Shown here piece by piece: positions 1 through 5,399 of a stretch of DNA of 10,855 nucleotides. Location: positions 1 to 10,855 of the forward strand of contig CALDLZ010000033.1 in assembly GCA_937915335.1 (NCBI GenBank), written 5' to 3'. The stretch comes from an uncultured Faecalibacterium sp. (GTDB lineage: Bacteria; Bacillota; Clostridia; Oscillospirales; Ruminococcaceae). The position numbers and the translations under genes are program-made. The notes beneath the pieces are model-generated. The model saw only the letters and a program-made list of their open reading frames with translations. It did not search any database and was not told where the DNA came from. Position 1 is the first letter of the stretch. Each line of letters opens with the position of its first letter.

Positions 1-114
1 CTTTACGTCGTAGACAGAGCCGCAGTAATCGCAGACCAGCTTGCCGCTGGCTCCATCGTAGTGCAGGGGACCGGTACAGGCCGGGCACTGGTAGTTCGTT
101 GTTTTTTCAGCCAT
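1..114 (-). CDS. TFIIB-type zinc-ribbon protein, N-terminal part (runs off left edge)
   Basis: Only the first 38 codons lie in the window; the 3' part is missing. The start is an ATG at 114-112, preceded by a GAGAGGGG ribosome binding site, 14 bases after the stop of the SPFH gene, so the two are almost certainly one transcript. The visible protein begins MAEKTTNYQCPACTGPLHYD and has two CxxC knuckles, Cys10/Cys13 and Cys28/Cys31. These form a complete small zinc ribbon of the kind found at the N terminus of TFIIB-like zinc-ribbon proteins. In B. subtilis an SPFH protein (YdjI) and a zinc-ribbon protein (YdjG) are encoded together with PspA, which makes a YdjG-like membrane-stress role possible. 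That is inference, since the rest of the protein, including any membrane segments, cannot be seen. Confidence 0.8.
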   Translation of the reverse strand, partial: MAEKTTNYQCPACTGPLHYDGASGKLVCDYCGSVYDVK

Positions 115-128
115 GCGTCAGACCCCTC

Positions 129-1418
129 TCAGGCCCCAAAGGGCTTACCGCACTCGGGGCAGAACTTGGGCGGGTTGGCAGGATCGGCGGGCACAAAGCC
201 GCAGTTCGGGCATTTGGCGGCGGGCTTGGGTCTGCCACACTCCGAGCAGAATTTGCCGCTGTTCTTGGCACCGCAGCTGCACACCCAGACAGTGGGAGCT
301 TCGGGCTTCGGCTTACCGCATTCGGCGCAGAACTTGCCTGTGTTGCCGGTGTGGCCGCAGGTGCAGGTCCAGCCAGCGGCTGGTGCAGCCTGGGGCTGGG
401 CGGCAGCCTGCTGTGCTCCCATCTGGTAGAGGGTCTGGGCGCTCACGCCGCCTGCCGCGGCTGCCTGGTTCATCCCCATAAAGGCCATGGCGGGGCCAGC
501 GGAGGTGTTGGAGGCAGCAGCCTGCATAGCGGCGGCCTGTGCACCCACCAGATGAGCGGCGGCGCGGGTCGGGTCCATAAAGGCCGCACTGCGCTGCAGC
601 TCCTTGATCATCTGCTCGTCCTCTTCGCTGGCTTTGACACCCGAAACACCCAGCGAGACGATCTCGATACCGCGCAGCCTGCTCCACTTGGCGCTGAGCT
701 CCTGGTTCAGGGCCTCGGCCAGCTCGGTGGTGTGGCCGGGCAGGGAAGAGTAGCGGATGCCCTGCTCACTGATCCGGGCAAAGGCAGGCTGCAGAGCGGT
801 CAGCAGCTCGGCCTTGAGCTGGCCGTCCAGCGTGTCACGGGTGTATGCATTTTCCACATTTCCGCAGACATTGGTGTAAAACAGGATGGGGTTGACCACC
901 CGATAACTGTACTCGCCGAAGCACCGGATGCCGATGTCGATATCAATGCCGGCCCGCTGGTCCACCACGCGGAAGGGCACGGGGTTCGGGGTGCCGTACT
1001 TGTTGCCGGTAAGCTCCCGGGTGTTGATGTAGTAGACGCGCTGGTCGGAACCGGCCTGGCCGCCAAAGCTGAACCGCTTGCCCAGCTCGGCGAACACGCT
1101 ATCGATATTTTTCAGCCCGCCGCTAAGCAGGGAAGGCTGGGTGCCGGTGCTGTAAGTGTACTCGCCGGGCTCGGCGCAAAGGTCCACCACCTTGCCCTGC
1201 TCCACGATCAGCACGCACTGACCATCGGCCACGGCGATCACGGAGCCGTCGGAGATGACGTTCTCACTGCCGTGCCGGTTGGCAGAACGGCCACTCGTCC
1301 GCTTCTGGCCCTTGACGGCCAGAACCTCGGCAGGCAGAGCATCACAATAAAAATATTCTTTCCACTGGTCGCCCATCACACCGGATGCGGCGCCCAAGGC
1401 AGCTTTGATGAGACCCAT
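129..1418 (-). CDS. SPFH/band-7 domain protein with three C-terminal zinc ribbons (YdjI-like)
   Basis: The protein has 429 residues. The reading frame is open further upstream, but the start is set by an ATG at 1418 with AAGGAGA at 1433-1427, 8 bases away; it begins MGLIKAALGAASGVMGDQWK. The N-terminal 270 or so residues resemble the SPFH-type family often labelled 'virion core protein', for example in the stretch NTRELTGNKYGTPNPVPFRV. An Ala/Gln/Met-rich linker follows. The last 80 residues hold three zinc ribbons: CTCG...CAECG, CSCG...CSECG and CPNCG...CPECG. SPFH proteins usually scaffold membrane microdomains or large oligomers. The B. subtilis relative YdjI sits in the pspA-ydjGHI envelope-stress operon, and the zinc-ribbon gene just downstream fits that pairing. 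There is no signal peptide or clear transmembrane segment, so membrane attachment would be peripheral or through partners. The family is fairly sure; the role is inferred. Confidence 0.85.
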   Translation of the reverse strand: MGLIKAALGAASGVMGDQWKEYFYCDALPAEVLAVKGQKRTSGRSANRHGSENVISDGSVIAVADGQCVLIVEQGKVVDLCAEPGEYTYSTGTQPSLLSGGLKNIDSVFAELGKRFSFGGQAGSDQRVYYINTRELTGNKYGTPNPVPFRVVDQRAGIDIDIGIRCFGEYSYRVVNPILFYTNVCGNVENAYTRDTLDGQLKAELLTALQPAFARISEQGIRYSSLPGHTTELAEALNQELSAKWSRLRGIEIVSLGVSGVKASEEDEQMIKELQRSAAFMDPTRAAAHLVGAQAAAMQAAASNTSAGPAMAFMGMNQAAAAGGVSAQTLYQMGAQQAAAQPQAAPAAGWTCTCGHTGNTGKFCAECGKPKPEAPTVWVCSCGAKNSGKFCSECGRPKPAAKCPNCGFVPADPANPPKFCPECGKPFGA

Positions 1419-1496
1419 AGAGCAAATCTCCTTTTTGTGCCGGGCAGCGCCCAAAAACGGGAAACGGCTCCCCAGGGCCCTGCTGAATTTGGTACA

Positions 1497-1524
1497 AGTA
1501 TAGCATATTATGAAAAAATGTAAA
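1497..1524 (-). promoter_or_regulatory. Sigma-70-type promoter for the SPFH/zinc-ribbon operon
   Basis: Read on the minus strand, TTTACA (1524-1519) and TATACT (1502-1497) are separated by 16 bases, close to the housekeeping consensus. Transcription would start near 1490 and give a leader of about 70 bases. The promoter diverges from the thi promoter, with the -35 boxes about 35 bases apart. Confidence 0.65.
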
Positions 1525-1558
1525 AGTGAATTGGCAAAAATGCGGAACAAAATCGCCC

Positions 1559-1587
1559 TTGCTTTTTTGCCCCGGCGGGTGTACAAT
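1559..1587 (+). promoter_or_regulatory. Sigma-70-type promoter of the thiamine operon
   Basis: TTGCTT (1559-1564) and TACAAT (1582-1587) are 17 bases apart. The expected start near 1594 lies just upstream of the TPP aptamer, as required for a riboswitch-controlled leader. Confidence 0.65.
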
Positions 1588-1605
1588 ACCCAACGAAAAC
1601 AAAAT

Positions 1606-1690
1606 ACAGGGGAGCTCGTGTGAGTGGGCTGAGAGGAAGTAATCAACTTCGACCCTTTACCTGATGCGGATAATGCCGCCGTAGGAAGTC
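1606..1690 (+). ncRNA. TPP riboswitch (THI element) aptamer
   Basis: The conserved TPP aptamer blocks are present in order. GGGGAGC is at 1609-1615. CTGAGAGG at 1629-1636 is the core of the pyrimidine-sensing side. A P3 hairpin has a GAAG/CTTC stem around 1636-1650. GACCC starts at 1651 and ACCTGATGCGGATAATGC spans 1659-1676. The pyrophosphate-sensing arm follows, with CCGTAGGAAGTC ending at 1690. Thiamine pyrophosphate binding is expected to close the structure and favour the terminator immediately downstream, shutting off thiWMEC. The outer P1 helix is not obvious by eye and may be short or irregular. The downstream genes are all thiamine genes, which supports the call independently. Confidence 0.95.
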
Positions 1691-1708
1691 ATATCGAGTG
1701 ATTTTTTG

Positions 1709-1741
1709 CAGGAGGCACCGCGAGGGTGTCTCCTGTTTTTT
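1709..1741 (+). terminator. Intrinsic terminator: expression platform of the TPP riboswitch
   Basis: An 11-base-pair stem (1709-1719 with 1725-1735, one G-U pair) with loop GCGAG is followed directly by TTTTTT (1736-1741). It lies 18 bases after the aptamer and about 140 bases before thiW, so it is an attenuator inside the leader. Confidence 0.9.
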
Positions 1742-1881
1742 GTTACCCAGCCGCCAACGCGGGCGGCTCCGGGCTGAGGGGGAGCGCCCTGAGCCTTGAA
1801 ATCACTGCGATGGGAAGCCGTGTTCCGGCGTGAGAGGAGGCCAATGAGCCTCGACCGCTTTGAAACTGGAGGAACTTCAAA
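1742..1881 (+). promoter_or_regulatory. Second structured leader segment upstream of thiW, partly TPP-aptamer-like; function unknown
   Basis: These 140 bases lie between the riboswitch terminator and the thiW start and encode no recognised gene. Hairpin A (1750-1755 with 1762-1767) and hairpin B (1765-1769 with 1791-1795, extended by 1771-1774 with 1786-1789) share bases and exclude each other. A further segment resembles the 5' part of a TPP aptamer. It has GGGAAGCCG at 1812-1820, CGGC at 1826-1829, GTGAGAGG at 1830-1837, a GAGGC/GCCTC hairpin (1837-1841 with 1848-1852), and TCGACCGCTTTGAAACTGGA at 1851-1870. The GGATAATGCC...GTAGG arm is absent. TTTGAA (1859-1864) can pair with TTCAAA (1876-1881), which places the thiW ribosome binding site GGAGG (1868-1872) in the loop next to the ATG. 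A translational control role is inference; a repeat remnant is the main alternative. Confidence 0.45.
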
Positions 1882-1900
1882 ATGGAAAAAATCTCTGTGA
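1844..1900 (+). other. Possible 18-codon leader ORF overlapping the thiW start
   Basis: An ATG at 1844 follows the purine run GAGAGGAGG (1832-1840) and opens an 18-codon frame, MSLDRFETGGTSKWKKSL. It ends at TGA 1898-1900, inside thiW and out of frame with it. If translated, it would run across the thiW ribosome binding site and could couple or block thiW initiation. The nearest GGAGG is only 3 bases from the ATG, which is tight. The same bases also fit the TPP-like hairpin model, so this is a weak call. Confidence 0.2.
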
Positions 1901-2397
1901 AAAAGCTGGCCCTCGCTGGAATGTTCTGTGCTCTGTGCGTGGTGGGCAGCGTGTTCAGCTTCCCGATGTTCGGCAGCAAGTGTGCTCCGGTACAGCACAT
2001 GGTCAACGTGCTCTGCGCTGTGCTGCTGGGCCCCTGGTGGGGTGTGGGCGTGGCCTTTGTGGCCTCGCTGCTGCGCAATATTCTGGGTCTGGGCAGCCTG
2101 ATGGCCTTCCCCGGCAGCATGTTCGGTGCCCTGCTGTGCGGCATCGTTTACTGGAAAACGAAAAATCTGCTCGGTACCTTGGTGGGCGAGGTGTTTGGCA
2201 CTTCTGTGCTGGGCGGCCTGTGCGCTTATCCGGTGGCGATCTTCCTGATGGGCAAGAGTGCCGGTGATATCGCGTTTTATGCCTATATCGTGCCCTTCCT
2301 CATCTCCACTGCGGTGGGTGCTGTCATTGCAGGCGTTCTGGTGTACAGCCTGCAGCATTCCGGCGTCCTGCGCTCCATGCAGAGCAGCCTGTCTTGA
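1882..2397 (+). CDS. thiW: ThiW, ECF-transporter S component for the thiazole precursor of thiamine
   Basis: The 171-residue hydrophobic protein starts at ATG 1882, with GGAGG at 1868-1872. It begins MEKISVKKLALAGMFCALCV, which resembles the N-terminal helix of S components that docks onto the shared ECF module. I count five or six membrane segments. The stretch GPWWGVGVAFVASLLRN and the following PGSMFG fit the ThiW family (COG4732). ThiW is a predicted importer of hydroxyethylthiazole. It needs the general EcfA/EcfA'/EcfT module, which is not in this window, so the protein is presumably a group II S component that shares an energising unit encoded elsewhere. It is the first gene after the TPP riboswitch and is followed 14 bases later by thiM, the kinase for the same substrate. 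That context makes thiazole a better guess than thiamine or HMP. Confidence 0.9.
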   Translation: MEKISVKKLALAGMFCALCVVGSVFSFPMFGSKCAPVQHMVNVLCAVLLGPWWGVGVAFVASLLRNILGLGSLMAFPGSMFGALLCGIVYWKTKNLLGTLVGEVFGTSVLGGLCAYPVAIFLMGKSAGDIAFYAYIVPFLISTAVGAVIAGVLVYSLQHSGVLRSMQSSLS

Positions 2398-2411
2398 CCG
2401 GGGGTGGCACA

Positions 2412-3233
2412 ATGTTTGCTGAACTGTTTGCCAATGTCCGCGCCAGGAGCCCTCTCATCCATAACATTACAAACTACGTCACCGTGAATGACTGCGCCAA
2501 CATGGTGCTGGCCTGCGGCGCTTCGCCCATTATGGCCGACGATGCCGCTGAAGTGGAGGACATCACCACCATCTGCGGCGGCCTGAACATCAATATCGGC
2601 ACCCTGAACAGCCGCACCATCGAATCTATGCTGAAGGCAGGCCGCAAGGCCAACCAGCTGGGCCACCCGGTGGTGCTAGATCCCGTGGGTGCGGGTGCTT
2701 CCGCCCTGCGCACCAACACGGCCAACGAGCTGCTGAAGGAAGTCCGGTTTACCGTCATCCGAGGCAATATTTCCGAGATCAAGGCCCTGGCTTCCGGCGC
2801 GGGCACCACCAAGGGCGTGGACGCCGATGTGGCCGACAAGGTCACCGAGGAGAACCTCGACAGTGCCGTGGCCTTTGCCAAACAGTTCGCGGCCCGTACC
2901 GAGGCGGTCGTTGCCGTGACCGGTGCCATTGATATCGTGGCCGATGCGGAAAAAGCCTACTGTATCCGCAACGGCCACCCCATGATGAGCTCCATCACCG
3001 GCACCGGCTGCCAGCTGTCGGCCCTGACGGCGGCGTTCATCACTGCCAACCCCGGTAAGCCGCTGGAAGCTGCCGCCGCCGCCGTTTGCGCCATGGGTCT
3101 TGCCGGTGAGATCGGCCACGCGCGGCTCACCCCGCAGGATGGAAGCGCTACCTACCGCAATTATATCATTGATGCTATTTACAACATGACCCCGGGGCAG
3201 CTGGAAGAGGGTGTAAAGTATGAAGTGCGATAA
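2412..3233 (+). CDS. thiM: Hydroxyethylthiazole kinase ThiM
   Basis: ThiM phosphorylates 4-methyl-5-(2-hydroxyethyl)thiazole with ATP and supplies thiazole phosphate to ThiE. The protein has 273 residues, normal for the family, and belongs to the ribokinase-like fold. The substrate-site stretch HNITNYVTVNDCANMVLA is at residues 17-34 and GASPIMADDAAEVEDI at 36-51. DPVGAGAS is at 90-97. The anion-hole/catalytic loop GTGCQLSA is centred on Cys200, and the family's conserved cysteine is in place. I use ATG 2412, preceded by GGGGGTGG at 2399-2406. A TTG at 2394 would add six residues but overlaps the thiW stop and has no better ribosome binding site. The gene is translated from the riboswitch-controlled operon and overlaps thiE at its 3' end. 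Confidence 0.96.
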   Translation: MFAELFANVRARSPLIHNITNYVTVNDCANMVLACGASPIMADDAAEVEDITTICGGLNINIGTLNSRTIESMLKAGRKANQLGHPVVLDPVGAGASALRTNTANELLKEVRFTVIRGNISEIKALASGAGTTKGVDADVADKVTEENLDSAVAFAKQFAARTEAVVAVTGAIDIVADAEKAYCIRNGHPMMSSITGTGCQLSALTAAFITANPGKPLEAAAAAVCAMGLAGEIGHARLTPQDGSATYRNYIIDAIYNMTPGQLEEGVKYEVR

Positions 3234-3852
3234 AAATTATATGCGGCTCTACGCCGTCACCGACCGTGCCTGGGTGGGCAAACAAACCCTGTACCAGCAG
3301 GTGGAAAGTGCTTTGAAGGGCGGCGTGACCTGCGTTCAGCTGCGGGAAAAGGAGCTGGACGAAGATGCCTTCCTGAAGGAAGCCTTTGAGATCCACGACC
3401 TGTGCAAAAAGTACAACGTGCCCTTCTTCATCAACGACAATGTGGACATTGCCATCCGATGCCATGCCGAGGGCGTCCATGTGGGTCAGGAGGATATGGC
3501 CGCAGCCCAGGTGCGCCAGCGCGTGGGAAATGACATGATGATCGGTGTGTCCGTCCACAGCGTGGAGGAAGCGCTGGAAGCTGTCAGGAATGGCGCAGAC
3601 TGCCTTGGCGTGGGTGCGGCCTTTGCCACCCACACCAAGGAGGATGTGGATGTCCTGCCCGACGGCATGATGAAGGCCATCTGCGACGCGGTGGATATTC
3701 CCGTGGTCGCCATCGGCGGCATCCACAAGGAGAATCTGCTGGGGCTGAAAGGCACCGGCGTGGATGGTGTCGCCCTCGTCAGCGCAATTTTCGGCGCTGA
3801 GGATATTGAAGCGGAGTGCAAAGAGCTGAAAGCGTTGGCTGAGCAGCTGTAA
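3220..3852 (+). CDS. thiE: Thiamine phosphate synthase ThiE
   Basis: ThiE joins HMP pyrophosphate to thiazole phosphate, giving thiamine phosphate. The 210-residue TIM-barrel protein has the family motifs in order: LYAVTD at residues 10-15, VQLREK at 39-44, FFINDNVDIA at 69-78 and GVHVGQED at 85-92. It continues with VSVHS at 110-114, the phosphate loop GVGAAFATHTK at 130-140, VAIGGI at 163-168 and GVALVSAIF near the end. In the phosphate loop, alanines stand where many homologues have GP and P/G (the usual pattern is GPxFPTxTK); the T-x-T-K part is intact. The ATG at 3220 lies inside the last codons of thiM (14-base overlap) with AGAGGG upstream, so translation is probably coupled. ATG 3241 is a possible alternative start without its own clear binding site. 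The gene is not fused to thiD. Confidence 0.96.
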   Translation: MKCDKNYMRLYAVTDRAWVGKQTLYQQVESALKGGVTCVQLREKELDEDAFLKEAFEIHDLCKKYNVPFFINDNVDIAIRCHAEGVHVGQEDMAAAQVRQRVGNDMMIGVSVHSVEEALEAVRNGADCLGVGAAFATHTKEDVDVLPDGMMKAICDAVDIPVVAIGGIHKENLLGLKGTGVDGVALVSAIFGAEDIEAECKELKALAEQL

Positions 3853-3878
3853 CGCCGGTTCCCCATTTCCGGTACGTT

Positions 3879-3894
3879 CAGCGTGAAAACGCTG
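3879..3894 (+). repeat. Short inverted repeat with GAAA tetraloop between thiE and thiC
   Basis: CAGCGT (3879-3884) and ACGCTG (3889-3894) form a perfect 6-base-pair stem capped by a GAAA (GNRA) loop. No T-run follows, so it is not an intrinsic terminator. It could mark an mRNA processing or stability point within the 75-base thiE-thiC gap. A CCGG/CCGG pairing lies just upstream. Confidence 0.4.
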
Positions 3895-3927
3895 TTCCAG
3901 ATAGAGAGTATATTGGAGGTCAAAATT

Positions 3928-5238
3928 ATGCAAACCTATACCACCCAGATGGATGCGGCCCGCAAGGGCATCGTCACGCCGGAAATGGAGATCGTGGCAA
4001 AGAAAGAGTACCGTACCACCGAGGAGATCCGTCAGCTGGTGGCCGAGGGCAAGGTGACCATCCCGGCCAACAAGCACCACACCTGCCTGAACCCCGAGGG
4101 CATCGGCTCCATGCTGCGCACCAAGATCAACGTGAACCTGGGCGTTTCCCGCGACTGCAAGGATTACAATGTGGAGATGGAAAAGGTGATGAGCGCCGTC
4201 AACATGGGTGCGGAAGCCATCATGGATCTGTCCAGCCACGGCAACACCCAGCCCTTCCGCCAGAAGCTGACCCACGAGTGCCCTGTAATGATCGGCACCG
4301 TGCCTGTGTATGATTCCGTCATCCACTATCAGCGTGATCTCGCCACCCTGACCGCGCAGGATTTCATCGATGTGGTGCGCCTGCATGCCGAGGACGGCGT
4401 GGATTTTGTCACCCTGCACTGCGGTATCACCCGTAAGACCATCGACCAGATCCGCACTCACAAGCGGAAGATGAATATCGTCAGCCGCGGCGGTTCGCTG
4501 GTATTCGCCTGGATGAGCATGACCGGCAACGAGAACCCCTTCTATGAGCATTTCGATGAAATTCTGGACATCTGTGAAGAGCATGATGTGACCATCTCGC
4601 TGGGCGATGCCTGCCGCCCCGGCTGCCTGGCTGATGCAACCGATGTCTGCCAGATCGAGGAGCTGGTGCGTCTGGGCGAGCTGACCAAGCGCGCCTGGGC
4701 CCACAATGTGCAGGTCATGGTGGAGGGCCCGGGCCATGTGCCCCTGAACCAGGTCGCCGCCAACATGGAGGTGCAGAAGAGCGTCTGCATGGGTGCCCCT
4801 TTCTATGTGCTGGGACCCCTCGTCACCGATATCGCCCCCGGCTACGACCACATCACGGCCGCCATCGGCGGCGCGGTGGCTGCTATGAGCGGCGCGGCCT
4901 TCCTGTGCTATGTCACCCCGGCGGAGCATCTGGCTCTGCCCAATCTGGAGGATGTGAAGCAGGGCATCATTGCCTCCAAGATCGCCGCCCATGCGGCCGA
5001 TATCGCCAAAGGTGTTCCCCATGCCCGGGATATTGATGACAAGATGGGCGATGCCCGCCGTGTGCTGGACTGGGATGCCCAGTTTGCCTGCGCTCTCGAC
5101 CCCGAGACCGCAAAGGCGATCCGGGATGCCCGCCTGCCCGAGGATGACCACAGCGATACCTGTTCTATGTGCGGCAAGTTCTGCGCTGTCCGCAGCATGA
5201 ACAAGGCGCTGGCCGGGGAATATATCGACATCCTGTAA
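3928..5238 (+). CDS. thiC: Phosphomethylpyrimidine synthase ThiC
   Basis: ThiC is the radical-SAM-type enzyme that rearranges aminoimidazole ribotide, a purine-pathway intermediate, into HMP-P. ATG 3928 has GGAGGT at 3915-3920, 7 bases away; the upstream extension of the frame has no such site. At 436 residues it is the short form lacking the extra N-terminal domain of plant and many proteobacterial enzymes. Recognisable blocks are [67 protein letters not shown] and [16 protein letters not shown]. The C-terminal cluster motif is CSMCGKFC, with cysteines at 412, 415 and 419. This spacing is CX2CX3C, one residue shorter than the CX2CX4C described for the well-studied ThiC enzymes. The DNA reads cleanly there, so it is not a frameshift. 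It is the last gene of the riboswitch-controlled operon. Confidence 0.97.
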   Translation: MQTYTTQMDAARKGIVTPEMEIVAKKEYRTTEEIRQLVAEGKVTIPANKHHTCLNPEGIGSMLRTKINVNLGVSRDCKDYNVEMEKVMSAVNMGAEAIMDLSSHGNTQPFRQKLTHECPVMIGTVPVYDSVIHYQRDLATLTAQDFIDVVRLHAEDGVDFVTLHCGITRKTIDQIRTHKRKMNIVSRGGSLVFAWMSMTGNENPFYEHFDEILDICEEHDVTISLGDACRPGCLADATDVCQIEELVRLGELTKRAWAHNVQVMVEGPGHVPLNQVAANMEVQKSVCMGAPFYVLGPLVTDIAPGYDHITAAIGGAVAAMSGAAFLCYVTPAEHLALPNLEDVKQGIIASKIAAHAADIAKGVPHARDIDDKMGDARRVLDWDAQFACALDPETAKAIRDARLPEDDHSDTCSMCGKFCAVRSMNKALAGEYIDIL

Positions 5239-5260
5239 TTATTGCGTTTCTTTCTCCATA

Positions 5261-5292
5261 GCCGCCCGGTTTTGCTCACCGGGCGGCTTTTT
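5261..5292 (+). terminator. Intrinsic terminator of the thi operon
   Basis: GCCGCCCGGT (5261-5270) pairs perfectly with ACCGGGCGGC (5278-5287), with loop TTTGCTC, and is followed by TTTTTG. It lies 22 bases after the thiC stop. Confidence 0.92.
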
Positions 5293-5307
5293 GCGTTTCC
5301 TTTTCCC

Positions 5308-5336
5308 TTTACAGAACGGCCAATCCATTGTAAAAT
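5308..5336 (+). promoter_or_regulatory. Sigma-70-type promoter of the HAD phosphatase-exonuclease pair
   Basis: TTTACA (5308-5313) and TAAAAT (5331-5336) are 17 bases apart, just after the thiC terminator. The start would be near 5343. A weaker alternative is TTGTAA (5328-5333) with TAGAAT (5349-5354), spacing 15. Confidence 0.6.
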
Positions 5337-5357
5337 AAATAAGTATATTAGAATAAC

Positions 5358-5378
5358 GGCAGTTTTGGGAAAACTGCC
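5358..5378 (+). repeat. Perfect inverted repeat in the leader of the HAD gene
   Basis: GGCAGTTTT (5358-5366) and AAAACTGCC (5370-5378) form a perfect 9-base-pair stem around GGG. The element lies between the promoter and the ribosome binding site at 5386. No T-run follows, so it is not a terminator. It could be a 5' mRNA stabilising hairpin or an operator for a dimeric regulator near the transcription start. Confidence 0.55.
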
Positions 5379-5399
5379 TGCGAATGAGGAAGAAACGCA

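Noticed and set aside
99..1523. A 474-codon plus-strand frame opposite the SPFH gene
   Set aside because: The minus strand has zinc-ribbon motifs, a good start and a promoter; the plus frame is low-complexity and has no binding site.
1419..1646. N-terminal extension of the SPFH protein to 505 residues
   Set aside because: The extension crosses the promoter at 1497-1524 and reads as non-conserved sequence; ATG 1418 has a well-placed AAGGAGA.
1801..1830. Cobalamin riboswitch suggested by CACTGCGATGGGAAG
   Set aside because: Only a short core-like string is present; the B12 box and the long upstream aptamer arms are missing and the downstream genes are thiamine genes.
2394..2411. TTG start of thiM six codons upstream
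   Set aside because: It overlaps the thiW stop and would add MTGGGT, which does not resemble ThiM N termini; ATG 2412 has a GGGGGTGG upstream.
3175..5151. A 658-codon open frame on the minus strand opposite thiM, thiE and thiC
   Set aside because: It lies wholly antisense to three clearly recognised genes, has no plausible ribosome binding site, and its translation is His/Gly/Asp/Ala-rich without any family motif. This is what high-GC coding DNA gives in that antisense frame.
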